Assembly: GCA_910578785.1 (NCBI GenBank)
Contig: CAJTSJ010000003.1
Span: 1 to 64,000, forward strand
Source: an uncultured Muribaculum sp.
GTDB lineage: Bacteria > Bacteroidota > Bacteroidia > Bacteroidales > Muribaculaceae
Reading direction: 5' to 3'
DNA length: 64,000 bases
Positions 44,484 to 53,103 of this stretch are shown here, in pieces. Both the position numbers and the translations under genes were made by a program. Each line of letters starts with the position of its first letter. The stretch's first letter is position 1. The notes under the pieces were generated by a model. The model was not told the origin of the DNA and did not search any database. It saw only the letters and a list, made by a program, of their open reading frames with translations.

Positions 44484-45035
44484 ATGGATCATATCAAACA
44501 AGTAGCCAACCGACTCCGAGGACTGCGCGACGCACTGGACTTGACGTTGGAGCAGATGGCAGGGCAATGTGAAGTCGACCCGGTGCTATTGGCGACATAC
44601 GAAAGCGGCACCACGGACATTCCCGTAAGTTTCCTGCACAGACTCGCAACGACCTATGGAGTAGAGTTGACAGCGCTCATGTTCGGCGAAGAGCCCACGA
44701 TGAACTCCTACTATGTCACCCGCTCGGGAAAAGGCATAAAGGTAGAGCGCACTAAAGCCTATAGCTACCAGGATCTGGCTTCCGGGTTCCAGCATCGTAT
44801 AATGGCTCCGTTTTTGGTAACCATCGAACCCTATTGCGCCGACAAGCCCATGCCCCTCAACACTCACCAGGGGCAGGAATTCAACTACATACTCGAAGGG
44901 GAGGTGGAAATATCCATCGGCGGCAAAGTCACCATTCTCCATCCCGGCGACAGCATCATGTTTGATGCAAGAAGGCTCCACGGACTTCGGGCTTTAGGTA
45001 ACAAGACAGCTAAAATCATCGCCATTATCTCATAA
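44484..45035 (+). CDS. XRE-family regulator with C-terminal cupin domain
   Basis: 183 residues. HTH of the XRE type at about 8-62 (LRDALDLTLEQMAGQCEVDP, then a Ser/Thr-rich loop and FLHRLATTYGVELTALMFG). A cupin fold follows (about 110-180) with HQGQEFNYILEGEVEISIGG and LHPGDSIMFDARRLHGLRAL. Such regulators bind a small ligand in the cupin. The gene is directly upstream of an acyl-CoA ligase in the same direction (111 bases), a pairing that suggests it controls that enzyme and perhaps senses its substrate or product. A terminator-like stem lies between them. Confidence 0.9.
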   Translation: MDHIKQVANRLRGLRDALDLTLEQMAGQCEVDPVLLATYESGTTDIPVSFLHRLATTYGVELTALMFGEEPTMNSYYVTRSGKGIKVERTKAYSYQDLASGFQHRIMAPFLVTIEPYCADKPMPLNTHQGQEFNYILEGEVEISIGGKVTILHPGDSIMFDARRLHGLRALGNKTAKIIAIIS

Positions 45036-45078
45036 GCGGATTTCTCGTCATTTCGGAATCCGCACATGCGTTTTTACT

Positions 45079-45108
45079 GACCGGCAATCGGTCGGTAAGC
45101 CGGTTTTT
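45079..45108 (+). terminator. Terminator with alternative stem between regulator and ligase
   Basis: ACCGGC (45080-45085) pairs with GCCGGT (45099-45104), followed by five T residues. An overlapping alternative stem, GACCG (45079-45083) with CGGTC (45089-45093), is mutually exclusive. Could be a simple terminator or an attenuator. Confidence 0.5.
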
Positions 45109-45146
45109 AGATTAAAAATTCTACAATATATAAGATATAAGTTATT

Positions 45147-46814
45147 ATGCTTGAGAGGTTTCTTGACAAAACAGAATTCTCGTCATATGAGGATTTCATG
45201 GAAAATTTTCATGTGAATGTTCCGGATAATTTCAACTTCGGATATGACGTGGTCGACAAATGGGCAGAATCGGAACCCGACAAACCGGCTCTTTTGTGGA
45301 CCAACGACAAGGGTGAAAAGATTCAGTTTACCTTCGCCGACATTAAGCGCGAGAGCGACAAGACGGCATCGTTCTTTCAATCGCTCGGCATAGGCCGCGG
45401 CGACATGGTGATGCTCATCCTGAAACGCCACTATCAGTTCTGGTTCTCCATCATAGCGCTTCATAAGCTCGGCGCCACAGTGATTCCGGCCACCCACCTG
45501 CTTACCGAGAAAGACATCGTCTACAGATGCAGGATGGCCGGCATAAAGGCCATCGTATGCACCGGCGACAGCATAGTCGTAGGACACATCGAAAAGGCGT
45601 TGCCCAACTGCCCGACAGTCAAGGCCCTCATATCCACCGGCCCGATTATACCCGACGGCTGGTATGACTTCAACAAATCCATTGACGAAGCCGCCCCGTT
45701 CGTGCGACCAGAACACCCAAACACCAACGACGACATCTCGTTGCTCTATTTCACGTCGGGCACTACAGGCGAGCCCAAAATGGTGGCCCACGACTTCACA
45801 TACCCTTTGGGCCACATCATCACCGGAAGCTATTGGCACAATCTGCATGAAGACAGCCTCCACCTCACCCTTGCCGATACAGGATGGGGAAAAGCCGTCT
45901 GGGGAAAGCTCTACGGACAGTGGATAGCCGGAGCCAACGTGTTTGTCTACGACTTCGAAAAGTTTGAGCCTGTCGACGTACTCCACATGATCCACAACTA
46001 CGGCATCACTTCATTCTGCGCGCCTCCTACCGTGTTCCGTTTCCTCATCAGAGAAGACCTTACCAAGTTTGACCTGTCGACCCTCAAATACTGCACCATA
46101 GCCGGAGAAGCGCTTAACCCGAGCGTCTACGAAGAGTGGCTTAACCTCACTGGCATAAAACTCATGGAGGGATTCGGCCAGACAGAGACCACCCTAACCA
46201 TAGCCACTTATCCATGGCTTGAGCCGAAACCCGGCTCCATGGGCAAGAAAGGCCCCGAATATGACATCGACCTCATAACAGCCGACGGACGTCCGGCTGA
46301 AGACGGCGAACATGGCGAAATCGTTGTACGAGTGGGCGACAAGAAACCCCTCGGACTGTTCAAGGAATATCTGCACGACCCCAAGCTCACACACGAGGCC
46401 TACCACGACGGCATCTACCACACCGGCGACGTGGCATGGCGCGACGAGGACGGCTACTTCTGGTTCGTAGGACGCATCGACGACGTAATCAAGTCGTCGG
46501 GCTACCGTATCGGCCCGTTTGAAGTGGAAAGTGCGCTGATGACACACCCGGCTGTAGTGGAATGCGCCATCACCGGTGTGCCCGACGAGATACGCGGCCA
46601 GGTGGTCAAAGCCACTATTGTGCTTGCCAAGGACTATCTGGAACGTGCCGAACACTCTGCAGAAGAACTCATCAAGGATATTCAGAACCACGTCAAGCGC
46701 GTAACGGCTCCCTACAAGTATCCGCGCATAATCGAATTTGTCAAAGAACTGCCTAAAACAATAAGCGGAAAAATACGCCGAGTGGAAATACGCGACGACA
46801 AGAACAAGAAATAA
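45147..46814 (+). CDS. AMP-forming acyl-CoA ligase (medium-chain/acetyl-CoA synthetase-like)
   Basis: 555 residues. Adenylation signature FTSGTTGEPKM (about 205-214), GFGQTE motif (in MEGFGQTETTL), YHTGDVAWRDEDGYFWFVGR with the ribose-binding Asp, DDVIKSSGYRIGPFEVESAL hinge and the C-terminal catalytic Lys (K542 in TISGKIRR). All residues for the two-step ligation are present. It activates a carboxylic acid to an acyl-CoA using ATP in the cytoplasm. The closest layout is the medium-chain acyl-CoA or propionyl/acetyl group; chain preference not readable. Downstream of the XRE-cupin gene. Confidence 0.94.
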   Translation: MLERFLDKTEFSSYEDFMENFHVNVPDNFNFGYDVVDKWAESEPDKPALLWTNDKGEKIQFTFADIKRESDKTASFFQSLGIGRGDMVMLILKRHYQFWFSIIALHKLGATVIPATHLLTEKDIVYRCRMAGIKAIVCTGDSIVVGHIEKALPNCPTVKALISTGPIIPDGWYDFNKSIDEAAPFVRPEHPNTNDDISLLYFTSGTTGEPKMVAHDFTYPLGHIITGSYWHNLHEDSLHLTLADTGWGKAVWGKLYGQWIAGANVFVYDFEKFEPVDVLHMIHNYGITSFCAPPTVFRFLIREDLTKFDLSTLKYCTIAGEALNPSVYEEWLNLTGIKLMEGFGQTETTLTIATYPWLEPKPGSMGKKGPEYDIDLITADGRPAEDGEHGEIVVRVGDKKPLGLFKEYLHDPKLTHEAYHDGIYHTGDVAWRDEDGYFWFVGRIDDVIKSSGYRIGPFEVESALMTHPAVVECAITGVPDEIRGQVVKATIVLAKDYLERAEHSAEELIKDIQNHVKRVTAPYKYPRIIEFVKELPKTISGKIRRVEIRDDKNKK

Positions 46815-46826
46815 CGTTTTTTGTTG

Positions 46827-46834
46827 TATATTTG
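46827..46834 (+). promoter_or_regulatory. -7 element upstream of the secreted protein at 46897
   Basis: TATATTTG lies 62 bases before the ATG and just upstream of the hairpin at 46840, so the hairpin would be in the leader of this transcript unless it is only a terminator of the ligase gene. Confidence 0.45.
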
Positions 46835-46839
46835 TATAG

Positions 46840-46873
46840 GCTAAGGTGGCCGCTCATGGCCGCCTTAGCCGTT
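46840..46873 (+). terminator. Terminator of the acyl-CoA ligase gene
   Basis: GCTAAGGTGGCC and GGCCGCCTTAGC pair with one G:U-type mismatch and a 6-base loop, followed by CGTTTT. Confidence 0.55.
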
Positions 46874-46896
46874 TTAAAGCAAAAACTATATATCTT

Positions 46897-47451
46897 ATGA
46901 GAAAATCAATCCTTTTTTTGGCATTAGTGATGCTCTGCAGTGGCCTGGCCATGGCGGCCGGCAAAGAAAAGATGAAAGGCGTCAACGGAATCAACTTCGG
47001 GTGGAAATTCGAGAAGTGCGTGGAGGCCATCGGCGACGTTCCGCGTAAACTTACCCGCGACGAGGGTAACGATGAAAAGCGTTTTTCATACTCGCCTGCC
47101 ACCTGGGGCGCCCAGCAGTGGAACGGAAGCGTGCTACAGTTCTACAAAGACAAACTCTACCAGGTAGGATTCTACAAAACCTCCAAGACCAAAGACACAG
47201 CATTCTTCGATTCCGCCAAATCACACCTGACCGATTTGTACGGCTCGCCGGTGATGCTCCAGGACAATCAGAACAATCTGCTGTGGCGATCAAAAGACGG
47301 CAACCTCGCAGTGCTTCAATATTCACTCGAAAAGACCGAATCAGGAACTACACAGCACACCATCTACCTGTTTTTCGTCGACAACAAGCAAGTAGTCAAA
47401 AAAGCACGTCAGGTAGACTCCGACCTCCGGAAAATGATCAACGGAAACTAA
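46897..47451 (+). CDS. Secreted protein of unknown function
   Basis: 184 residues from the ATG at 46897, which opens a signal peptide MRKSILFLALVMLCSGLAMAA; the longer frame from 46846 would begin inside the hairpin. The mature part has GVNGINFGWKFEKCVEAIGD and later HLTDLYGSPVMLQDNQNNLLW with an alternating beta pattern, similar in feel to small periplasmic proteins of Bacteroidales. No catalytic motif recognised. Cytoplasmic roles are unlikely because of the signal peptide. Single gene. Confidence 0.82.
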   Translation: MRKSILFLALVMLCSGLAMAAGKEKMKGVNGINFGWKFEKCVEAIGDVPRKLTRDEGNDEKRFSYSPATWGAQQWNGSVLQFYKDKLYQVGFYKTSKTKDTAFFDSAKSHLTDLYGSPVMLQDNQNNLLWRSKDGNLAVLQYSLEKTESGTTQHTIYLFFVDNKQVVKKARQVDSDLRKMINGN

Positions 47452-47473
47452 CCGCACGGCTGAACCCTCATAG

Positions 47474-47515
47474 CTTGTGGAGTGTTAGAATAGTTGTATA
47501 ATTAAAATCCACAAG
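47474..47515 (+). promoter_or_regulatory. Inverted repeat in the leader of a 61-codon gene
   Basis: CTTGTGGA (47474-47481) and TCCACAAG (47508-47515) are perfect complements 26 bases apart; the second arm ends 3 bases before the ATG at 47519. It could fold over the start region in mRNA or be an operator. No clear TAnnTTTG box is seen here. Confidence 0.45.
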
Positions 47516-47518
47516 ACT

Positions 47519-47704
47519 ATGAAAGAATGCTCTAAAACCAGACTGAATCAGGAGAAGTCGCTTTATAAAAACGACGGAACTCCGGGCGAACAGCTCGACG
47601 CATATAGCCGTCCGTCTCAAAAGAACGTTGACCAGGCCGTGAAGGAATTGAACAATATCGGCCCCGAACACAAGACCAACAACGTAGACAATAACAATCG
47701 TTAA
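47519..47704 (+). CDS. Small hydrophilic protein of unknown function
   Basis: 61 residues, rich in Asn, Lys, Gln and Glu, with no hydrophobic segment (starts MKECSKTRLNQEKSLYKNDG). Likely cytoplasmic, possibly disordered. It is followed 6 bases later by a strong terminator, which supports its being a real transcription unit. Not recognised; the overlapping minus-strand frames have no such support. Confidence 0.6.
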   Translation: MKECSKTRLNQEKSLYKNDGTPGEQLDAYSRPSQKNVDQAVKELNNIGPEHKTNNVDNNNR

Positions 47705-47710
47705 ACGATA

Positions 47711-47745
47711 AATCGCCTTGAACCGAATCGGCCAAGGCGATTTTT
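47711..47745 (+). terminator. Terminator of the 61-codon gene
   Basis: AATCGCCTTG and CAAGGCGATT form a perfect 10-bp stem, followed by TTTTTG. The complementary A run on the other side makes it possibly bidirectional, though the LRR gene ends 70 bases away. Confidence 0.75.
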
Positions 47746-47816
47746 GTATCTATAACTTGAGCACTATATAGAGACGCACATCCATCTCGTATCAGTGCCA
47801 CTAACGTGGTGCTGTA

Positions 47817-49472
47817 TCAGAAGCGATTCATCACCTTGGAGGTTCTACGGCTTCCGTCAGAAAGCGTCTCGACCTTGATATTCAAACCATCAAAAGGTTT
47901 TTCAGAAGCCATGCCTTCGACGTTGTAGTAAACCACATTTACCACCTCGGCCGATGAAGCCTCAACATCCTCTATTGCAGTCGTTTCGGCAGTAACAAAC
48001 CAACCTTTAGTCTCGGCGGCGACTACATTTGCACCTGCAGTGCCCGGCATGTCGCTTATGTTCAACTGGCGGATGAACTCTTCAGTCTCCGGAGTCACAT
48101 TTACAGAGCTCACGTCAGGAAGCGCGTTGATAACCGCGTTTATGGCATCCTTGTCCATGTTGTTTTCCTGAATCAGAAGCTCCTGCAGGCCTCCGTTGTT
48201 GGTCACGTCAAGCGATGTAAGCTGATTGCCCTGGGCCTCGAGGCGTTGCAGGTAGGTGTTTGCACTGATGTCAAGACTTGTCAGCATGTTGCCTCCGCAG
48301 AACAGACCATACAGATATGCATTCTTGCTAAGGTCAAGAGCCGACAGCTTGTTTCCGGCCAGATTGCACTGGCTGAGATACGGCGCCTTGCTTAAGTCTA
48401 CCGAAGTCAAGTCGTTGCCGCTAAGATTGAGGCTCGAAATCGAAGCGTTGCCGCTAAGATCGACCTCGGTCAAATTATTGTTTTCGGCAATAAATATCGA
48501 CAGGTTTTTCTGCTTTGTCACATCAATTGAAGATACCTCATTGTTTCCGATGTTAAGCCAGCGCACATTCGGATTGGCGGTTATGTCAATAGCAGTCAAG
48601 GCATTGTCCTGCATATATACTCCGGTCAATGTCGGATTCTGCGACAAGTCGATTGAAGTAATCTCATTACCGTAAGCAACTATCTTCTCAATTGAAGTAC
48701 AGGGCGAGATGTCTATGCCGGTGAGATTATTGCCGTCTACATACAATTCTGTCATTGCCGTAAGCCCGGTCAGGTCAATGGATGTCAGACTATTGTCTGA
48801 GCAAGCCAAAGCATCCAGACCGTCGAGGCCGGTGGCATCAAGTTCTGTCAGATTATTGTTTGAACAGTCTACCTCATAAACAACCGAGTGCTTGGGAAGG
48901 GTAAGCGAGCTGAACTGATTGTCGGCAATGTCGATTTTTGACAGGCTAGCCATTGCAGAGCAGTCAATAGTTCCTTCTATTGCATTTTCATGAAGGTCGA
49001 CAACTTTGAGCGCCGGACAACCACTGAGGTTAATCGAAGTAATAGCATTGTTCTCGGCATAAAGGCCGGTCATGGCCGGATGATTGCCGAGCGTCAGCGA
49101 TGTAAGTCCGTTGTATCCAAGCTGAACCTGTATCAACGCTGAAGCATTGGACAGATCGGCTGTCAGTATATTCTGCGAAGAAGCTCTGAGCAAAACGATT
49201 TCATCGCCATAAATCTTGACCGTATTGCCGGTAATCAGGTGTTCGACATACTGCTGTTCGTCGTAGGTCTCTTCTACTCCGTCGCCCCAGTCGATTGAAA
49301 ATTCGTAACCTGTAGCACCTCCAATTCCAATACGCGCAGCCTCCGTACCCGGCGCAAATGTCAGCACCATTGTGGGAATTTTCTCTCCTCCGTCGACCTC
49401 GGAGGCGTTTACAGCGATGCCCGGCAAAGACAGCGCCAGAATCATCGCCATAGGCTTTAATGTCTTTATCAT
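47817..49472 (-). CDS. Secreted leucine-rich-repeat protein
   Basis: 551 residues from the ATG at 49472 (signal peptide MIKTLKPMAMILALSLPGIA); the longer frame from 49529 overlaps the promoter. From about 90 to 440 there are around sixteen LRR units of 20-22 residues with the pattern L-x-x-L-x-x-x-x-N-x-L-T-S-I/L-D-L/V-S (for example NALTAIDITANPNVRWLNIG). An N-terminal beta-domain (about 30-85, with IDWGDGVEETYDE as in PKD/surface proteins) precedes them. The C-terminus has VVNVVYYNVEGMASEKPFDG, resembling the short tail repeats on many Bacteroidales secreted proteins. Probably a surface-exposed binding protein. Single gene. Confidence 0.88.
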   Translation of the reverse strand: MIKTLKPMAMILALSLPGIAVNASEVDGGEKIPTMVLTFAPGTEAARIGIGGATGYEFSIDWGDGVEETYDEQQYVEHLITGNTVKIYGDEIVLLRASSQNILTADLSNASALIQVQLGYNGLTSLTLGNHPAMTGLYAENNAITSINLSGCPALKVVDLHENAIEGTIDCSAMASLSKIDIADNQFSSLTLPKHSVVYEVDCSNNNLTELDATGLDGLDALACSDNSLTSIDLTGLTAMTELYVDGNNLTGIDISPCTSIEKIVAYGNEITSIDLSQNPTLTGVYMQDNALTAIDITANPNVRWLNIGNNEVSSIDVTKQKNLSIFIAENNNLTEVDLSGNASISSLNLSGNDLTSVDLSKAPYLSQCNLAGNKLSALDLSKNAYLYGLFCGGNMLTSLDISANTYLQRLEAQGNQLTSLDVTNNGGLQELLIQENNMDKDAINAVINALPDVSSVNVTPETEEFIRQLNISDMPGTAGANVVAAETKGWFVTAETTAIEDVEASSAEVVNVVYYNVEGMASEKPFDGLNIKVETLSDGSRRTSKVMNRF

Positions 49473-49517
49473 CTCAATAAATGCAATAGTTTGGTTAAAT
49501 AAAAAAAATATATATAT

Positions 49518-49548
49518 GCAAAGATACAACTAATAAATATACAAACCA
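49518..49548 (-). promoter_or_regulatory. Promoter of the LRR gene
   Basis: Minus strand TTG (49548-49546), 20 bases, TATCTTTG (49525-49518), about 45 bases before the ATG at 49472. Confidence 0.62.
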
Positions 49549-49768
49549 ACCGTCAAACCAAACAATAATCCGAATCCAAAGTGTCAAGCGTCCTAAACCG
49601 GACTATGCTAAAAAGTCCACCAAAAGTACGTAAAACAAGGACGTATATCCACCCGAAAATTAGAAATGAGACATACGCAACGACTTTTGAAACGTAATTT
49701 ATTTCCATTGCTACAACAAGGCCATACAAATGGCACATCATTGTGCTGTATTTTCGCACATCAAGTAT

Positions 49769-49776
49769 TATATTTG
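49769..49776 (+). promoter_or_regulatory. -7 element of the GH3 gene
   Basis: TATATTTG, about 50 bases before the ATG at 49827; it lies inside the longer open frame that begins at 49743, which argues against that start. The -33 region is unclear. Confidence 0.5.
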
Positions 49777-49826
49777 TACTTATTCAACACAATCTGATCA
49801 TCAATCACAATTCAAGTATTAACAAC

Positions 49827-52160
49827 ATGAGAATACTAAGTGCAATTATTTGTGCGTCGGCTCTACTGGCCGGATGCAACAGCAAGACTCAGGACATTGA
49901 CAGCCGAGTCGATGAACTCTACAACAAAATGTCGCAGGAGGAACGTATAGCGCAGCTTAGAAGTGCGTACCTGGACAACCTGTTTGACAAGGACGGACAA
50001 CTCGATACGACCAAATGCAAAAAAATGATACCATACGGAATCGGTCATTTCTCGCAGTATGCAAGCCAGACTCCGATGGACGCAAACGAACTACGCGACC
50101 GTGTAGCCGCAGTGCAGGAATGGCTCATCAACAATACCCCAAACGGTATTCCCGCGCTATTCCACGAGGAGGTGCTGTCGGGCATAAACACGCGCGATGC
50201 CACCATTTATCCGCAACAGATAGGCCAGGCATGCTCGTTCAATCCCGAACTTGCCGAACTGAAGACTCTGCAGACCGGAACCGGACTGCGCAAGATGGGC
50301 GGAGTGCTGTCACTTTCGCCGATGGTCGACGTATGCCGCACTCCAAGCTTCAACCGACTTGAAGAATCATACGGCGAAGACGGCTATCTGTCGGCCGTGA
50401 TGGGAACAGCATTCGTCAAAGGCCTGCAGCAGGGCGACCTCAAGAAGGGCGTAGGAGCCTGTGCTAAGCACTATCTCGGCTATGGAGGCGGCGGTGACGC
50501 AGAAGAGAAAGAATTGATGGAAGAGATACTCCTGCCTCACGAAACCATGATACGTCTGGCCGGTTGCAAGGCACTAATGCCAGGTTACCACGATTTCCAT
50601 GGAATCCGATGCGTGGCAAACAGTGAGATACTTCAGGATATTCTGCGCGATTATGTAGGATTTGACGGCATGGTAGTGAGCGACTATACTGCTATCGACC
50701 AGATTCCGAACCTCGACGGCCCGGTTGAAAAAGCCAGCGCGGCCATCAATGCCGGAAACGACGTGGACTTTCCCTGGGGAAGCAGCTACGCGCATCTGCA
50801 GGAAGCTCTTGACAAAGGCATCGCCAAACCCGAGGCATTTGAACGCGCTGTGAAAAATGTGCTGAAATACAAACTGCGTTCCGGACTTATGGACGAAGAC
50901 GCATATCTTTACAGCACCGAGAACATCGTGCTCGACACCCCGGAAGAACGCCAGACCGCCTACGACATCGCGTCACAGTCGGTAGTGCTTCTTGAAAACA
51001 ACGGTATACTGCCGCTAAAAGGGCCAAATAAAATCCTCGTTACCGGACCGAACGCCAACTCAATCTGGGCCATGTGCGGCGACTATACGTTCCCCTCGAT
51101 GACCTATTTCTGGAAGAAAAGAGACGCTGACTACAAGCATCCGCACATAGTAAAACTGCTGGAAGGTATGGAGTCGCGCAAACCTGAAGGAACCAATCTG
51201 CTTTATTCTCGCGGATGTGACTGGACCGAAGAAGTTGAGACCAAGTATACCGAAGGCGGCGACGAACGCGCCTGGGAATATGAGATAATGCGACGCAGAG
51301 TAGACTCTGGCGAAAAAGCGGACAAGAACGAAGCTCTGAAGATGGCCAAGGATGCCGACGTAATCATCGCCGCTGTCGGGGAAAATGTCATGCTGTGCGG
51401 CGAAAACCGCGACCGCGAAGGCCTGCACCTTCCTGGACGCCAGGAACAATATGTAAAGGAGCTTTTGGCTACAGGCAAACCCGTTGTTCTCGTAGTGTTC
51501 GGCGGACGTGCACAGGTAATCTCTGAAATTGCCGACAAATGCGCGGCGGTGATTCAGGCCTGGTATCCGGGCGAAGAGGGAGGCAACGCCGTAGCCGACA
51601 TACTTTACGGCAACATATCGCCGTCGGCAAAGCTTTCCGTAAGCTATCCCGACACGGAGGTCTACGAACCCATCTGCTACAACTATTCACTCGAAAAAGA
51701 TCCACGCGTAAAGTGGGAATTCGGACACGGCCTCAGCTACTCGACATTCGAATACAGCAATCTTGTAGTTGACGACGAGGCCGACACATCGTCGGAGGCC
51801 ATAAACATATCGTTCGACGTTAAGAATACCGGTTCAGTCAAGGCCGACGAAGTGGCTCAGATATACATCTCTCCGGCTGACGGCAACAATAATATACGCC
51901 CAATACAGCTACAGGGATTTGCCCGCGTGTCGCTGAATCCCGGAGAAACCAAAAACGTCAAGGTAAAACTATATACCGAACAATTGGGCTACTACACCAA
52001 TAACGGCAAGCGCCAATGGAACATCAATCCGGGAACATTCACCGTCAAAGTGGGTGCGTCGTCCATCGACATCAGACTTCAGAATAACGTCAAACTCAAT
52101 GGCAAGACCGTAGTCAAGCCTATGAGAGACTACTACCTGTCGGAAAGTACCGTTGAATAA
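49827..52160 (+). CDS. GH3 beta-glucosidase/beta-xylosidase, lipoprotein
   Basis: 777 residues from the ATG at 49827; signal ends in a lipobox (LLAGCN). GH3 N-terminal TIM barrel (about 20-350) with nucleophile D286 in GMVVSDYTAID, the alpha/beta sandwich (about 380-600, acid/base probably in the GENREGLHLPGRQEQY region or the nearby Glu/Asp), and the C-terminal fibronectin-like domain (about 650-770). PNGIPALFHEEVLSG is the substrate-binding loop of the beta-xylosidase/glucosidase group. It cleaves terminal beta-linked glucose or xylose in the periplasm; the preference is not readable. It could finish xylo-oligosaccharides made by the GH43/GH8 enzymes. Confidence 0.94.
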   Translation: MRILSAIICASALLAGCNSKTQDIDSRVDELYNKMSQEERIAQLRSAYLDNLFDKDGQLDTTKCKKMIPYGIGHFSQYASQTPMDANELRDRVAAVQEWLINNTPNGIPALFHEEVLSGINTRDATIYPQQIGQACSFNPELAELKTLQTGTGLRKMGGVLSLSPMVDVCRTPSFNRLEESYGEDGYLSAVMGTAFVKGLQQGDLKKGVGACAKHYLGYGGGGDAEEKELMEEILLPHETMIRLAGCKALMPGYHDFHGIRCVANSEILQDILRDYVGFDGMVVSDYTAIDQIPNLDGPVEKASAAINAGNDVDFPWGSSYAHLQEALDKGIAKPEAFERAVKNVLKYKLRSGLMDEDAYLYSTENIVLDTPEERQTAYDIASQSVVLLENNGILPLKGPNKILVTGPNANSIWAMCGDYTFPSMTYFWKKRDADYKHPHIVKLLEGMESRKPEGTNLLYSRGCDWTEEVETKYTEGGDERAWEYEIMRRRVDSGEKADKNEALKMAKDADVIIAAVGENVMLCGENRDREGLHLPGRQEQYVKELLATGKPVVLVVFGGRAQVISEIADKCAAVIQAWYPGEEGGNAVADILYGNISPSAKLSVSYPDTEVYEPICYNYSLEKDPRVKWEFGHGLSYSTFEYSNLVVDDEADTSSEAINISFDVKNTGSVKADEVAQIYISPADGNNNIRPIQLQGFARVSLNPGETKNVKVKLYTEQLGYYTNNGKRQWNINPGTFTVKVGASSIDIRLQNNVKLNGKTVVKPMRDYYLSESTVE

Positions 52161-52177
52161 TATAGCTGACGGCAATG

Positions 52178-53071
52178 TCACCAGTCGACGCGGGGCCGCA
52201 CCGGGGGAGCGCCCATAGGAATGGGCGGCCCCATGGTGGGATTGCCGTGACCGCCACCGATTTTTGAACGAAGGAGGCTATGGAGTATTCCCCCGACATC
52301 CACTCCGATGGCCTCCTTTCCGTTTATCTTAAAGAACGGACGGGCTATAGGAACTGTCTCCCATCGTCCGCTCATGACATTGTAGACTCTGCGTACACCT
52401 AAATCCATACCCCACTTTTCCGATGCATCGACACGCAACGCCGCCCCGTAGGAATCAGCACCCATATATCCGGCAACGGCAGGCGACACAAACGCATTTT
52501 TACCGTAGTATGAACCGAATGCACGAACCGACAGCACATCGTTGATACGCCATTGGACACTTCCGTGAAAGCCGACCTTTCGGCTCATTCCTCCAAAATA
52601 GGCATACTTGCTCACTGTGGCACCAACGCCGAAAGTGACATTGTCGACATTCTGGACCACTTGCAGGCCACCCTCCTCTATCCCCATAAGCCCGGGCATG
52701 TACTGCATCGATCCGAACGCTCCTACCGCACCACCGTCCCATCCGGCAAGCATGGTATTGCCGCTGACATCGAACGGCACACCCCGCACAGGAGCCTGTA
52801 TGCGCGCCATATCGAGAAAGTCAGCACGTATGGAGTCGAAACGCCCGTAACCGTCGACTATGGCCGGATACACAGGCGGAGGTGTGAAACGGTATTCAGC
52901 CACAGCCCTGATATACTCCGATGCGTCCGACGCGCTTATTGATGCAGAGTCGGACCGCACATCTACATCACCATGGCCGACAGAATCGGCAACAACATAG
53001 GTGTCCGGATTCCGGGCATGCATGCATACGACAGCCCCGGCCATCACGAACGCTAACAGACATCTTAACAT
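52178..53071 (-). CDS. Outer-membrane-type protein of unknown function
   Basis: 297 residues with a short signal (MLRCLLAFVMAGAVVCMHA). The middle (about 110-250) shows short aromatic-flanked beta-strands such as VGFHGSVQWRINDVLSVRAF and SYGAALRVDASEKWGMDLG, suggesting a small beta-barrel. The C-terminus is a Gly/Pro/Met/His-rich tail (GGGHGNPTMGPPIPMGAPPV). Convergent with the GH3 gene, 17 bases apart. Not recognised. Last gene of the minus-strand block starting at ribE. Confidence 0.75.
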   Translation of the reverse strand: MLRCLLAFVMAGAVVCMHARNPDTYVVADSVGHGDVDVRSDSASISASDASEYIRAVAEYRFTPPPVYPAIVDGYGRFDSIRADFLDMARIQAPVRGVPFDVSGNTMLAGWDGGAVGAFGSMQYMPGLMGIEEGGLQVVQNVDNVTFGVGATVSKYAYFGGMSRKVGFHGSVQWRINDVLSVRAFGSYYGKNAFVSPAVAGYMGADSYGAALRVDASEKWGMDLGVRRVYNVMSGRWETVPIARPFFKINGKEAIGVDVGGILHSLLRSKIGGGHGNPTMGPPIPMGAPPVRPRVDW

Positions 53072-53103
53072 ATAAACAGAGGATTAAGAGGTAATACGAC
53101 CGA

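Noticed and set aside
48100..49200. Regular DNA repeats resembling a CRISPR array or satellite
   Set aside because: They are degenerate 60-66-base units encoding leucine-rich repeats in a continuous frame; there are no identical repeats with unique spacers.
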